A DNA stretch of 64,000 nucleotides from Panax quinquefolius (lineage: Eukaryota; Streptophyta; Magnoliopsida; Apiales; Araliaceae): NCBI GenBank assembly GCA_020205615.1, contig CM035168.1, forward strand, positions 8,374,237 to 8,438,236, given 5' to 3'. A program made the translations under genes and the position numbers. Below are positions 1 to 12,510 of the stretch, in pieces. Each line of letters opens with the position of its first letter. Position 1 is the first letter of the stretch. The notes under the pieces were generated by a model that was not told the origin of the DNA, did not search any database, and saw nothing but the letters and a program-made list of their open reading frames with translations.

Positions 1-1077
1 ATCAAACTTGCACCACCTCCCCTAATAGTAAATCATGTGAATCAATAGTTCAATCATGTGAATCAATAGTTATAATCATGTGAAAAAATACGAATTACAA
101 GATATAAGACCTCCATCTATACCTCCATTTTTAACTTAGTCATGCAAGTATTATCAATCTTGCACCAACTCCCCTAATAGTAAAAATGAATGTGAATCAA
201 TAGTACACACATGAACAAATAGTTATAATCATGTGAATTAATAGCAATTAATTGCTCATTTATCCTAAGCAATTACCCGATTGGTCAATATAACCTCCAG
301 ACATCAATTATTATCGAAATAAATGTCGATTTTCACTAACACTAATAATTCCAACACAATGGAACTATCAATTTCATCTTTAATCAACACGAACTTATTC
401 ATCATTAATATTATAATTCACAATATTTAACAACCGTGTCGCTCCTGTGAAAGAGGGGCTTTTCGATAAGGATTTCTCCTTATCGCCGCCAATTAGATTG
501 TGACCAAACCTCTCCTCGATGTAACTTCTGATATCATCAATATTGCAAATAATAATATGAATAACTTTGTCGCCTCAATTATTGATTTAATAATATAACA
601 TATTATGCGATGATATCGTGACAATAATCGAATCAATAATACGAGAGATATGATGCAAAGAATTATCGTAGTAATAATCGAGTATAACCGAGTGACTTCT
701 CACGTAAGCATCAATAATCAATACCGTGTGCTACTACGCAACCACGCCAGACATCATCGCATTTTTTACTACCGGTAGTTCAACAGCTTTAACTCAGTAA
801 CACTTTTCGCCGTTATTTTTATAAAAAGATAATTCGTCATTTTCTAACTACGATAATACTTCCGCTAGGGGTCCACTAATGATTGTGCCGTCATCGCATT
901 TAATATTCCCCGATAAAAAGAATATTCCCCACAATCGAATATTATATAACAACTTGCATACTTTGCAAAAATTTATAAATATTACCCACAACTATAACAT
1001 TATATCAAATCCACACCATAATATTCAAAAAAAATTTTGAAATTTAAATCTTTATTCATAAAATTTGGGGTCTCACA
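1..1077 (-). mobile_element. Gypsy element A, 3' LTR (partial, runs off the left edge)
   Basis: On the minus strand the LTR begins TGTGAGACCCC at 1077 and continues past position 1. It matches 6037-7128 almost base for base, so the two are the LTR pair of one element. Most differences between the two copies are short indels. A polypurine tract (taaggaggagat on the minus strand, 1078-1089) abuts it, as expected next to a 3' LTR. Confidence 0.9.
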
Positions 1078-2514
1078 ATCTCCTCCTTATGAAATTTCGC
1101 CCCTCGAAATTTACGTGCACGCACTGGTATGCCAAAAAGGTGAGGATACCTCGACTTCATTTCGATTCTAACTCTCGAGGTATAACCTTTGAGTGTTGAA
1201 TATAATCCTTCTTATCCAAGATTTTAACACGATCTCCTCATACGCTAAATCTTCTCGCTATCTCATCTAGTTCTAATTTAATAATGTGGTTCGGTCATCC
1301 ACATATTTACGTAACATCGATACGTGAAAAAACGTTATGAACACGCCGACATACTTGGCGGAAAACGAGTCTATAGGCCACGCTCCTACTCGATCGAGGA
1401 TTTCAAATGGGCCAATAAAATCGAGGGTTGAGATTTCCTCTCATCATCGATTCTTGCTTCTAGAATAACGCCTCTCTTGAACCTTCTTCTTCACATTCAT
1501 CACCTCCGAGTATGTAGCTTGCATTTACTTTAACTTTATCGATTAAAGTCGATTCTACTCAGATATTCGTTATCTTCACGTGGGTCCCTGTAGTCTTTAA
1601 CTCTATCTTCATCATTTGTAAGTTATACGAAAATGGGTTTTTGTGTTAACAACATCGCACTCAGTAAATGCATACGATCTTCTACTCAACGCATCGCCAC
1701 CACGCACGCTCTTCTTCCACAATGATATTGAATGGTATAGTCGTATCTTCAATGTACTTCGAGCCAACGCTTTTGGGCGCATAATACGCTCGCTTTAAGT
1801 CAAGAAATATTTAAGGGTTTTAGAAATGGGTTTTGTATCGGGGTCAATACAAAATTCGATTTCACGCCTAGGGGTAGGCTAAGAAGTCTCTTCAGAATAC
1901 GCCAGAAATTTATTAACAATAGAAATATCATTCAAAATCGTGACTCTCATCCAAGACTTGATAACACGTCACATTGATACCTATCAACTTTCCACCGCTA
2001 TTCACGACGCCCCCTACGAAAAGTCTCGGCTTCTGCATTCCACACAAGGAAGTCACCAAATAAAGGCTCGGGGCTTTTTACTTATGGCTTGATATGACAA
2101 TGATTAACTTTAGTGGTTTGTTGTTTGAATTCGTGTAACAGTCAAGTTAGAATATGAAAGCTAACAACCTTACGAAAAGCATGATGAGTAGTTAACCAAT
2201 CGATTCCTAAAATCACATCAAAGGCAAGTATTTTCAAAGAGATAAGATCGACAGTAACGTGAAAGTGTCGATTTGAATCAACAAGATTTATAAATAAGGA
2301 GGTAACGGGTTTCTACTAACGAAGTTTCAACCAATAAGTCAAAGTCTAACTTCTCCGGGGTCAAATTTAAACGTTGAACGCAAGCAAGAGAGATAAAAGA
2401 ATGGGTAGAACCCAGATTCAAATAAGGTATAGACTTCAAGAAGAATTTATAATTAACTAACCTGCTAACTTCGTTCGTTACTCACTTTTTGAGAAGTCAC
2501 AAAAAACGCTCTTC

Positions 2515-2829
2515 CTAAAAACCACCGACTTTGTTTTGTCCAGATCCGCCTTTGGTGCCACCGCCCCAAATTGGACTTGACTTTGGTGCACGACAAAATC
2601 GGGCTAGGTGACCTTTTTTTCCACAATTATAACATGCTTTTGACCGCATCACGCGCAGCTTTGACCGATATGTCCCTCCCTCCGCATTTGAAGCATACAA
2701 TTGGTGGTCGCTCTCCTTCCTTGAAAACGTGTGTTGTGTCGCCATTGCCTTTCCATCATTGTTGAACCTTCTTCTTGAAATTTCCACTCCTATTATCTTG
2801 GCTATGATTACCACCAAAGTGGTTACCAT
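2515..2829 (-). pseudogene. Element A gag fragment with CCHC zinc knuckle
   Basis: A 104-codon open stretch containing CYNCGKKGHLARFC, the retroviral-type zinc knuckle (C-x2-C-x4-H-x4-C) of nucleocapsid that binds template RNA. It is the best-preserved part of element A. Downstream residues resemble the gag-protease linker of elements B and C. A second knuckle upstream is degraded. The frame is a fragment of a longer gag-pol and its start codon has no meaning. Confidence 0.8.
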
Positions 2830-3107
2830 TCTTGCATGATAATTTCCCCACGATGGTTATCATTGTTCCGATGGTCGCTGCCACCGATTTATTATTATCG
2901 TGTTGTTGGTCGTTATCCTTTCATTGGGTTGACTCATTATCGCGCCTCCAATAATCGAGCCCTATTCACAACATCCTAATATAAACAAAGTTTGTGAGAA
3001 ATGAGGTATCGACGATATCGGTTTCAAACCTCTTAGAAACATTCGCGCATTCGCTTCCTCATTATCGACCAAATGGGATGCAAACCGATAACTCCGCAAA
3101 TTTAGCC

Positions 3108-3539
3108 TCAGATCATGCGACACTGGCCATATTGTTTTGCTCCAACTTGATGAACTCCACCTCCTTCATGTGACGAATACTTTCGGAAAGTACTTGTCGT
3201 TGAACAACTCTTGAACTTCTCCCAAGACATCTTGAAAAGGCCAGTCAAGTATACGCTTACGATTCCCACCAAGAATCGCCTTTCTTCACGCAACATAAAG
3301 GTGGCAAAGGGAACCTTTTGCTCCTCGAGCATCCCAAGACATCAAATATCTTGGTGATCTCTTTTAACCACGCCTCCGCCTTTAGTGGTTCTCGCTTTCC
3401 CAAAACTCCTGTGGTCCCAAAATTCTCTCGAATCGCTTAGCGGTGACCACCGTGGGTTGCCATTGTTTCCACCGCATTTTGAATGTGAGTCTCTCTCGCC
3501 GATGTCGCATGAATTGCATAAAGCCTCCGAACATCCCAT
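3108..3539 (-). pseudogene. Element A gag capsid region, frameshifted
   Basis: Two short minus-strand frames (3108-3332 and 3342-3539) match the gag region of elements C and D: a tryptophan-containing stretch ending in a run equivalent to 'MKEVEFIxLEQNNM' of the other copies. They lie in different frames, so gag is frameshifted here. The identification rests on comparison with the other copies in the window. Confidence 0.6.
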
Positions 3540-3842
3540 CGCTCATCATCCGACGGTGTTGTTATTTACCCGAGGATTATTGTCTTCCCTTGTGCACATT
3601 ATCCTCGGTATCGATCGTCAGTGACTCAACGGCCTCATGTGCTTCATTGCTTATCTCAACATTTTCGATGCCATTTTCAAACACCGCCACAAAACAAGGG
3701 TTAATTATCATATCACATATTATCCCTATACTCGACCGACCAATTAAATACCAAATAAACTTAGGTAGGTCATACTAGCGAAGGAATTCCCCGCTCTCCT
3801 CCTAGTTCTTGTCTCACATCTCACCAGGGATCATATCCCTAA

Positions 3843-3854
3843 GCTTTGATACCA
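3843..3854 (-). other. Element A primer binding site (tRNA-iMet)
   Basis: Minus strand TGGTATCAAAGC, one base off the usual plant initiator-methionine tRNA complement TGGTATCAGAGC. It lies 4 bases inside the 5' LTR end and marks the start of minus-strand DNA synthesis. Confidence 0.85.
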
Positions 3855-3858
3855 ACCG

Positions 3859-6800
3859 TGACGCCCCCAAAATAGTATACATCACCCATCTTGAGTCGCC
3901 AGATATATGGGTACATAAATTCAAATACAACTTAATTATACAACAAATGTAAAAATACGACAAAAACATAAATGAGAGTTTAAACAAGAATATTGTCATC
4001 TAGACAATATCCACACTCAATGGTGTCCTCATTACAATTATTATCACATTATTCCGTAGAATAGTGAGGACTACTAAAGCCATTTATCCTGACCATCACT
4101 CCATTCCCCGACTCGTCCCAGCTATATTCTCATTTCCTGAAGAGAACAATGAAAGAAAGGGTGAGCTCAACTAGCCCAAGAAGAAATATTATGACTAAGA
4201 TAATGCGTAATAAATTATCCTTAGCCTTCAACAAAGATAACAACCGATAGAATACAATAGACAACAAGTTTTAGATCAACAACTCGCAGCTTAAATAAGC
4301 AATCCATTAAGAGAGTCAAGTAGAGCATAAAATCTACTATCTTCTATGATTTAAAAAGTTTTTCATCAACTTTATCGCCGAGAGACTCAAATTAATAAAT
4401 AAACCATATCATCGATTCATCCTCGCACTACGGCCAAGGATATTCATGTAATCATCAATGGTCATGATTATACCGAATAATCCTCGGTCATAATCATACC
4501 AAAAAATCGCCCATCAATGAACTACAAAACCAATGAGGACTTTCACCACATCATTCGTCACATTACTACCATGATTATACCGAATAATCCTCGGTCATAA
4601 TCATACCAAGTCCATCTATGCATTTAAGCCAAAGATGACTTTAATCACAATATAAGCATGAGGATGATGACAATGACATAATAATTCAATAAAACAAGTT
4701 CAAGGATAAATTTTAAAGATTTATAATTTAATTTATCCGTAAATCAATAACGTCCAAATTGTCAACATGATATCGCTTTGTGTGAGTAAAATTCAAGAAT
4801 AATATTCATGTACCAAAATAATTTGGACAGAAAAGAAATATATTTTTCATGAATAAGACCCCGTGAATAGTACTTCTCGAGAATAATACCGTGAATAGTA
4901 CCCCTCACACGAAAAAGTGTCCCAAATACCCGAGAGTGAATGATACTAGAGTGAATAGTAATCTGGTGAATAGTAACTCCATGAATAGTAACTTGAATAG
5001 TATTCTCATAAAAAAGTGCCCTCAATACCCGAAAGTGAATAATACTAGAGTGAATAATAATCTAGTGAATAAGAAACTAGTGAATAGTAACTCAAAAAAA
5101 AAAATATCAAAGAAAATGATATTCCATGATTTAAGTACAAAAGAAATGATATCTCATACGAGTATAATAGAATATACTAAATCGCAAATGGATTTTCACC
5201 CGCCATGCAAGAATCCACGTAGATGCATCATTTCCACAATTTAATAAAGAATGAATACGGCGGATCATTCACCATGCATGCGGTAATCCACATGTATGTG
5301 TTTATTCCAACATAATAATAAAGAATGGAATAACAAAAGAATTCACCATGCATGCGATAGAATCCGCACGCATAAAAGTATTCCCAATGTAATAATAAAG
5401 AATGGAACCAGTCACGCAGTAATCCGCATGCATGTGATATTCCAATGTAATAATAAAGAATGGAACCAGTCACGCCAGAATCCGCATGCATGTGATATTC
5501 CAATGTAATAATAAAGAATGGAACCATGTCATGCGTAATCCGCATGCATGTGATATTCCAAATGTAATAATAAAGAATGGAATAACAATGTAATTCACTA
5601 GTACGCGATAGATCATCACATACATGCATGTTTATTCCAACATAATAATAAAGAATGGAATAATGTAAGAATTTCACCATATATGCGGTATTTCGCATGA
5701 CAAAAGTTATTCCAACATAATAATAAAGAATGGAATAACAACCCTTACAAGTATTGAAAGAAAATAACTCTTCATGAATAATGAAAAGAATAATACCCTT
5801 ACCTCAAAAGAAGACCGGATACCGGAATAAATGAGGTAGCAGACTTTCTTCTTCTCTCTCTCTATAATTTCTCTCTATAATAATTGCTTTATAGCTTTAG
5901 TGAATTGGTGAGAAATGAAGGAAGAATGAGCTTCTATTTATAGAAAATATAGTTTCGATAATTGCACGCTTTTGGGCTCAAAATATTACAAAGATAATAC
6001 CTTCCTCTTTTCTTTCATTTTTAATTTAGTCCTCGCAAGTATTATCAAACTTGCACCACCTCCCCTAATAGTAAATAATGTGAATCAATAGTTCAATCAT
6101 GTGAATCAATAGTTATAATCATGTAAAAATATAATTACAAAGATAAGACCTTCATCTATACCTCCATTTTTAACTTAGTCATGCAAGTATTATCAATCTT
6201 GCACCAACTCCCCTAATAGTAAAAGAATGTGAATCAATAGTACACACATGTGAACAAATAGTTATAATCATGTGAATTAATAGCAATTAATTGCTCATTT
6301 ATCCTAAGCAATTACCCGATCGGTCAATATAACCTCCAGACATCAATTATTATCGAAATAAATGTCGATTTTCACTAACACTAATAATTCCAACACAATG
6401 GAACTATCAATTTCATCTTTAATCAACACGAACTTATTCATCATTAATATTATAACTCACAATATTTAACAACCAGTCGCTCCTGTGAAAGAGGGGCTTT
6501 CCGATAAGGATTTCTCCTTATCGGGCCGCAATTAATTAGTGACCAAACCTCTCTATCGATGTAACTTCTGACATCATCAATATTGCAAATAATAATATGA
6601 ATAACTTTGTCGCCTCAATTATTGATTTAATAATATATCATATTATGCATGATACCGTGACAATAATCGAATCAATAATACGAGAGATATGATGCAAAGA
6701 ATTATCGTGAAAGTAATAATTGAGTATAACCGAGTGACTTCTCACGTAAGCATCAATAATCAATACCGTAGTGCTACTACGCAACCACGCCAGACATCGT

Positions 6801-7128
6801 ATTTTTTTACTACCGGGTAGTTCAACAGCTTTTAATAAGAACACTTTCGTCGTTATTTTTATAAAATGATAATTCTATCGCTTTCTAACTACGACAATAA
6901 TACTTCCGCTAGGGGGTCCACCAATGATTGTGCAGTCGCATTATGATATATTCCCCCACAAAAAGAATATTTCCCGACCAAACGAATATTTTATAACAAC
7001 TTGCTTACTTTGCAAAAAATTATAAATATTACCCACAACTATAATATTATATCAAATCCACACCATAATATTCAAAAAAAATATTTCGAGAAATTTAAAT
7101 CTTTATTTATAAAATTTGGGGTCTCACA
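3859..7128 (-). mobile_element. Gypsy element A, 5' LTR
   Basis: A 3.27-kb LTR. On the minus strand it begins TGTGAGACCCC at 7128 and ends GGGGGCGTCA at 3859, next to the primer site. A TATA box (TATAAATAG, about 5935-5943 on the minus strand) lies about 1.2 kb in, so most of the LTR is downstream of the promoter. That downstream part holds a tandem repeat with CATGCATG motifs (5228-5745), many GTGAATAGTA decamers (about 4860-5090) and a repeated 'catgattataccgaataatcc' type module (4440-4620). It is inserted in the 3' LTR of element B at a point equivalent to 16407. Confidence 0.9.
5228..5745. repeat. Tandem repeat in the element A LTR leader
   Basis: About seven units of 60-85 bp, each with the core ataataaagaatggaa and most with a CATGCATG or GCATGC palindrome. 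The units differ in length and middle sequence. A relative of this array lies at 30370-30840 in element C, in the opposite orientation because C is on the plus strand. Confidence 0.85.
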
Positions 7129-9056
7129 CTACAGACCAAGGATAATCGTATTATAACCAATGGTCAGGATCATGCCAACAACTGTCCATCAATACAATAC
7201 GGGCCAATGAGGATTTTTGTCACATCATTTATAACATTACGGGTCATGATTATACCGAATAATCCTTGATCATAATCATACCAATCAACAGTCCATCTAT
7301 GCACTAGGGGCCAAAGATGACTTTCACCACAATATAAGCATGAGGATGATGACAATGTTATAAGAATTCAATTTAATGAAAGCAAAGGATAAATTTTAAA
7401 GATATATAATTTAATTTATCTAGAATTCAATAATGTCCAAATTGTCAACATGATACTTCTTTGTAGAGTAAAATTCAAGAAAAAAATTATATATCAAAAA
7501 TGATTTGGACGGAAAAGAAATCAATTTTTGTCATGATGAATAATACTTGAATAAATACTTTAGTAAATAGTACCCGATGAATAAGTAATTTATTACATGA
7601 AAAGATTATAAATTATCAAGAATGCTCAGAATAATATTTTCGTTAAAAGATACTAGATGAAGCGCAAATTTCAAGGATATTCTACTAATTTCGAGTATAG
7701 AAGCCATACTTTAACAAAATAAGTGTAGAATTCAGAATCTGAAACGAAATAATATTACTTACATACTATAGTGTATGGAAGAAAATATTATTTCTTATGA
7801 ATATTGAACAAAAATAATATCCATTACCTTAAAAAGGAGATTATTCCAAATGGTATAGCGGGAATATTCTTGAAAAAACTTGCACTATTTTCTACACTCA
7901 AAACTTCCTAAAACTCTAAAGAAATACGCTCAATATTATAGAAGAAGAATTCTCTGATTCTGGTGTGATTTTTCATTCTAAACTAAGCATCCTATTTATA
8001 GAAGAATGACATGATACTATTTGGACGCACAGTAGGAAAAAATCACGGGCGAAGAATCGACTGATTTCGTTTAAAAATTTAAATTTGCTATGCTATAAAA
8101 TATTATAATAAAATAAAAATTTTAAATAAAATATAATATATTCTATTTATAATCTAATAAAATGAATAACTTTATAAAAAGTATTCTGTTTTATATAAAA
8201 AGTTTTTTGTTTTATAACTATTATAATAATAATAAAACAAATTTATATTATATATATATATATATAACAAAACTGAGATAACTTCTACCGATAATTTTGA
8301 AAAATGGGTAAGTGGGGGTCCATACAATAAACCAAATTTACAACAAATACTTTATAAAAAATTTCCTAAATATTTTTAACAATATTTATTCATCAATAAT
8401 ATAAATTACAATATTAACAACCAGATCATTCCCAGGAAAGAGGGGGCTTTTAGATAAGGATTTCTCCCTATTGGCGCGCAATTAGGTGACCAAACCCATC
8501 TCCTCGACAAAACTTTCTAGACATTGTCAATAATGCAAATAATAATATGAATAAATTTGTCGTCTCAATTATTGATTTAATATAAAATATTGTGCAGATG
8601 ATACTGTGACAATAATAGAATCAATAATGTGAGATACTATGCAACAATTACTGTAGCAATAATTGAGTATAACTGAGTGACTTCTCACGTAAGGATCAAT
8701 AATCAATATCGTGTGCTACTAAGCAATTACGCGTATTATTGTACTTTTTATCATCGGGTATTTCGACAGTTAACGGTAAAACTTTCGCCGTTATTTTTAT
8801 AAAAAGATATTTATGTCATTTTCTAACTCCGACAATAATTCTGTTGTGGGGTCCACAAATGATTGTGTTTTCGTACAAATATTCCCTGTTAAAACGAATA
8901 TTCCCCGACCAATCAAATATTTTATAACAACTTGCTTATTTTGCAAAATTTATAAATATTAACCACAACTATAACATTATATCAAATCCACACCATAATA
9001 TTAAAAAATATATTTTGAGAAAATTAATCTTTATTCATAAAAGTTGGGGTCTTACA
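7129..9056 (-). mobile_element. Gypsy element B, 3' LTR (right part; the rest lies beyond element A)
   Basis: Minus strand begins TGTAAGACCCC at 9056 and is cut at 7129 by the insertion of element A. It aligns to 16408-18610 with many base substitutions (visibly more than between the A LTRs), so B is older than A. The sequence 'cactac' at the A/B junction fits a 5-bp target duplication, but its partner lies outside the window. Confidence 0.85.
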
Positions 9057-10530
9057 ACCTCCCCTTTTTATAAAATTTTGTCCTCAAAATTGGGGTACGT
9101 GCCTGGTATGTCGAAGAGGTGAGGATACCTTGATTTCATTTCAGATTCTAACTCCTAAGTTATTTCCTCAACATCGTGGTTTCTCCACAAAACTTTGACT
9201 TGAGGTATAACCTTGGAGTGTAGAATATGTTCCTTCTTATCCAAGATTTTAACAGGTACCTCTTCATACGTTAAATCTTTCGCTATCTCGTCCGGTTCTA
9301 AATCAATAATGTGGTTCGGGTCTTCCACATATTTACGTAACATGGATATATAAAAAATGTTATTAAAACGAGACATACTTGGCGGTAAGGCGAGTCTATA
9401 AGCCACAATTTCTACTAGATCGAGGATTTCAAATAGGCCAATGAATCGAGGATTGAGCTTTCCTCTCTTTCCAAATCTTATAACTCCTTTCAATGGAGCA
9501 ACACATAACAACACATGCTCTCCAACATTGAATTCCACGTCTCTTCGATGAAGATCAACATAACTATTTTGTCGATCTTGTGAGGTTTTTATACGTTGTC
9601 GGATCGTTTGAATCTTTTTCGTAGTCATACGTACCAACTTCAGTCCCAACAACGTTGCTTCACCCACCTCATCCCAGTATACTGGAGAACGACACTTGCG
9701 TCCATACAACGCCTCGAATATAGCCATGCCAATACTTACTTGATAACTATTGTTGTAGGAGAATTCCACAAATGGAAAGAACTTGTCCCAACTTCCTTTG
9801 AAGTCAAGGACATAGAGTCTTAATAGATATTCAAGAGTTTGAATATTTATCTCCGACTGCCTGTCCGTTTGAGGATGATATGCCGAATTGAATCGTAAAT
9901 CCGTGCATATAGCTTTTTACAAACTAACCCAAAATCGTGAAGTGAATCTTGGGTCTCGATCAGAAACTATGGATACTGGCATATCATGCAGTCTTACAAT
10001 CTCATTTATGTATATACGAGCAAGACGTTCAAGTAAATAAGTTTCTCGTATAAGTAAGAAATGAGAAAACTTGGTCAATCTATCAACAATGACCAAAATT
10101 GCATCTATGCCTTGAGAAATCTTGGGAAGACCAGTAACGAAATCCATGGTAATATGCTCCCACTTCCATTCTAGAATTTCAAGTGGTTGCAATAGACCTT
10201 TTGGCACTTGATGTTTCGCCTTGACACGTTGACAAGTTAGACACCTTAAGATAAACTCTGCTATCTCTCTCTTCATATTACTCCACCAAAATATATGTCG
10301 AAGATCATGATATATATTGGTACTCCCAGGATGGATTTCAAACGGTTTGTTATGTGCCTCCATCATGATCTTATATTTTAAATTAGGGTCGATAAGAATG
10401 CAAAGTCTAGATTTTACTCAAAGTATTCCTTCTTCATCGATTCTCACTTCTTGAATAGCACCTTCTTGCACTTTCTTCTTCATACGTATCAGCTCCAGGT
10501 CTGTAGCTTGAGCAACATTAACTTTATCGC
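9057..10530 (-). pseudogene. Element B integrase with C-terminal chromodomain-like tail (one nonsense codon)
   Basis: Two minus-strand frames, 10366-9917 and 9769-9155, are in the same phase and are separated by a TAA at 9917-9919 where the other elements have CAA (Gln). The first holds the zinc-binding HHCC region (ending CLTCQR) and the first catalytic Asp (MDFVTGLP) and second Asp (SDRDPRF). The catalytic Glu lies between the two frames (SEINIQTLE). The second frame holds the C-terminal DNA-binding region (ALYGRKCRSP, FGKRGKLNPRFIG) and a chromodomain-like tail (KVLWRNHDVEEIT). Element B is therefore only lightly damaged here. The 5' side is cut at 10530 by a foreign insertion, and about 75-190 bp of linker is missing at the far side of that insertion. 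Confidence 0.9.
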
Positions 10531-10897
10531 ACTAGTACAAAACCATAAAAAGATAACACTTAAAAGATGACGTTTTTATAAAAAACATTGTGGTATTTTT
10601 TTTACAACATTTTTTAACAAAATGTTGTAGATACATGTGAAAAAACGTTATGTATTTATAAGGGCAATTTTTGATTTTAAATAGATAACATTTTTAAAAA
10701 AACGTATCTATGTAAAAAACACGGAGCAAAATCCTCTTTTCAAAAATACTCAAACCCTCCTTTAAAAAACACAGAGGCCTTGGAGTCGGGTAAGAAAAAA
10801 AAATTGGTGTTCCTTTGTTCCCTTCCCCTTTTCAAAATCCTCAAACCCTAAATCCACCATTTTACTCGTTCGCTTGAGTGCCTTAAGCTTACAGATT

Positions 10898-11040
10898 AAT
10901 GGCGACTTACAGAATATCTCATCAGTCCACGGCAGGTTGGGGAGAAGAAGACGATTGGGAGCTCATCAACGGTGGCCCTCATCGCTCTTCACACACCATT
11001 TTACGTGCTCGAATTGTTCAGACTCACAACAAACTTGGAA
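10898..11040 (+). pseudogene. Unidentified captured exon-like piece
   Basis: An ATG at about 10898 opens a frame with an acidic run (GWGEEDDWELING) and ends at a plausible splice donor (gtaagg, near 11046). The region before it has pyrimidine- and A-rich 5'-UTR character. It lies upstream of the CCT8 start and is not part of CCT8. It could be a first exon taken from another gene. I do not recognise the protein. Confidence 0.3.
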
Positions 11041-11224
11041 TTGTAAGGTACATTTTCTTTTGTCTTTGATCTGTGTTTTAGGCTTAGTAGTAGTTCACAG
11101 CTCGCTACTTCTGTCGAATCATTTTGCTAGGGTTACCATTTTTTCTCTCTTCTCATCCCGATCGGTGAAACTATAAATCAAACGAGAAGAAGAAGAGAAG
11201 ATTGTTAGTGTTTGTTCGAAGAAG

Positions 11225-12510
11225 ATGGTGTTCTAAATGTAGCAGCGCGGGATTCAGGGGATGCTAAAAGAAGGGCATAAATATCTCTCTGGACTCGACG
11301 AATCTGTTCTCAAGAACATTGATGCTTGGAAACAACTATCCACCATCACCAGAACTTCTCTCGGTCCCAACGGTTGGTATTACTCGAATTATTTACTACT
11401 TTGCTATTTTCTCTAAGATCTCTCTTCATTGGTAATGTTTTATTTTGTTTAATTTTGTTGAGTTTGAACGTGTGTATGTATTGAAAACAAAAGCTTTGCT
11501 TGCTCTAACAGCGAGGTTCAAAGTTGATTATAAAGATCAGAATCTTCTATTTTAATGCCTTTGTTTGAGAATTTTCATGGAGTTTGATTTTATAGATAAG
11601 TAATGCATTTATGAAAGTTGAATGATTTTAATAAATTTGAATGCTTGGACAAAGTTGAAGGAATTTACTCATTTACATGATGTCGAAATGAAATGTTATT
11701 ATTTCTGATTTCTGATTTGTGTAAATAACATGAGATATTTTAATTAGGTATGAATAAGATGGTTATTAATCATCTGGACAAGCTTTTTATCACAAATGAT
11801 GCTGCCACGATTGTTAATGAACTCGAAGTTCAGCATCCTGCAACCAAGATTTTGGTTTTGGCTGGTAAGGCACAATAGGAGGAAATTGGAGATGGTGCTA
11901 ACTTGGCAGTTTCTTTTGCTAGAGAGCTCCTACAAAATGTTGAGGAGCTTATAAGGATGGGGCTTCACCCAAGTGAGATCATCATTGGATACACTAAAGC
12001 AATTAATAAGGTTTACCACTGTTATCCCCAATTGATAGAGTAACATTCGTTTATTTATTAGAAGAAATGAGTAAAATATCATGTTCTAATCATTTTTGTA
12101 AACCATGGTGGCAGACAATTGAAATATTGGATGAATTAATTGAGAATGGTTCTGATAAGATGGATGTAAGGAATAAGGATGAAGTTATATCACAGATGAG
12201 ATCTGCTGTTGCTAGCAAACAATTTGGGCAGGAGGATATTTTATGCCCTCTTATTACTGATGTAATTCTTACTTAGCTATCTTATTATGCATTAGGAATG
12301 TCTTCAGCTATTTGAAGTTCCTGATTGTTGGGATAAGTTTACACTGTAGGCATGCATACAAGTTTGCCCGAACAACCCAGCAAACTTCAACGTTGATAAT
12401 GTCCGAGTTGCAAAACTTCAAGGTAGAGGTCTTTAGAATTGTGCCATTGTCAGAGGTATGGTTTTGAAAAATGATGTTGTTGGGAGCATAAAGAAAATGG
12501 AGAAGGTAAA
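11225..12510 (+). pseudogene. CCT8: CCT8 (TCP-1 theta chaperonin subunit) N-terminal pseudogene fragment
   Basis: Four exons joined by GT-AG introns: 11225-11372, 11748-12010, 12115-12261 and 12350-12510. The conceptual protein matches the N-terminal third of plant T-complex protein 1 theta, a subunit of the cytosolic CCT ring that folds actin and tubulin. Signature stretches are LSTITRTSLGPNG, TNDAATIVNELE, GDGAN, MGLHPSEII and MDVRNKDEVIS. It is dead: stops at 11234 (TAA), 11240 (TAG), 11876 (TAG, where CAG is expected) and 12434 (TAG), and the rest of the roughly 545-residue protein is absent. Retained introns show that it was copied from genomic DNA and not from mRNA. It sits inside the CACTA-like insert, which explains the capture. 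Confidence 0.9.

Larger units (their letters stand above)
1078..3858 (-). pseudogene. Gypsy element A interior (deleted gag-pol remnant)
   Basis: Minus-strand gag-pol remnant of about 2.8 kb, against about 4.8 kb in related element C. Read 5' to 3' it holds gag (3700-2830), a CCHC zinc knuckle, protease and RT N-terminal pieces (2500-1815), a short RNase H piece (1810-1690), an integrase N-terminal linker (about 1530-1440) and the integrase C-terminus with chromodomain-like tail (1430-1080). The RT catalytic core (FIDD motif) and the integrase catalytic core are missing, removed by two internal deletions near 1815 and 1440. No long reading frame remains. A itself could not copy or integrate, although its LTRs look young. 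Confidence 0.85.

Noticed and set aside
5228..5698. 156-codon minus-strand frame with repeated 'ILYYYIG' pieces
   Set aside because: It lies wholly in the LTR leader tandem repeat. No protein family, and the reading is repeat-driven.
5228..5745. Possible CRISPR array (regular repeats with variable middles)
   Set aside because: Plant LTR context, irregular unit lengths, no cas genes. It is a minisatellite.
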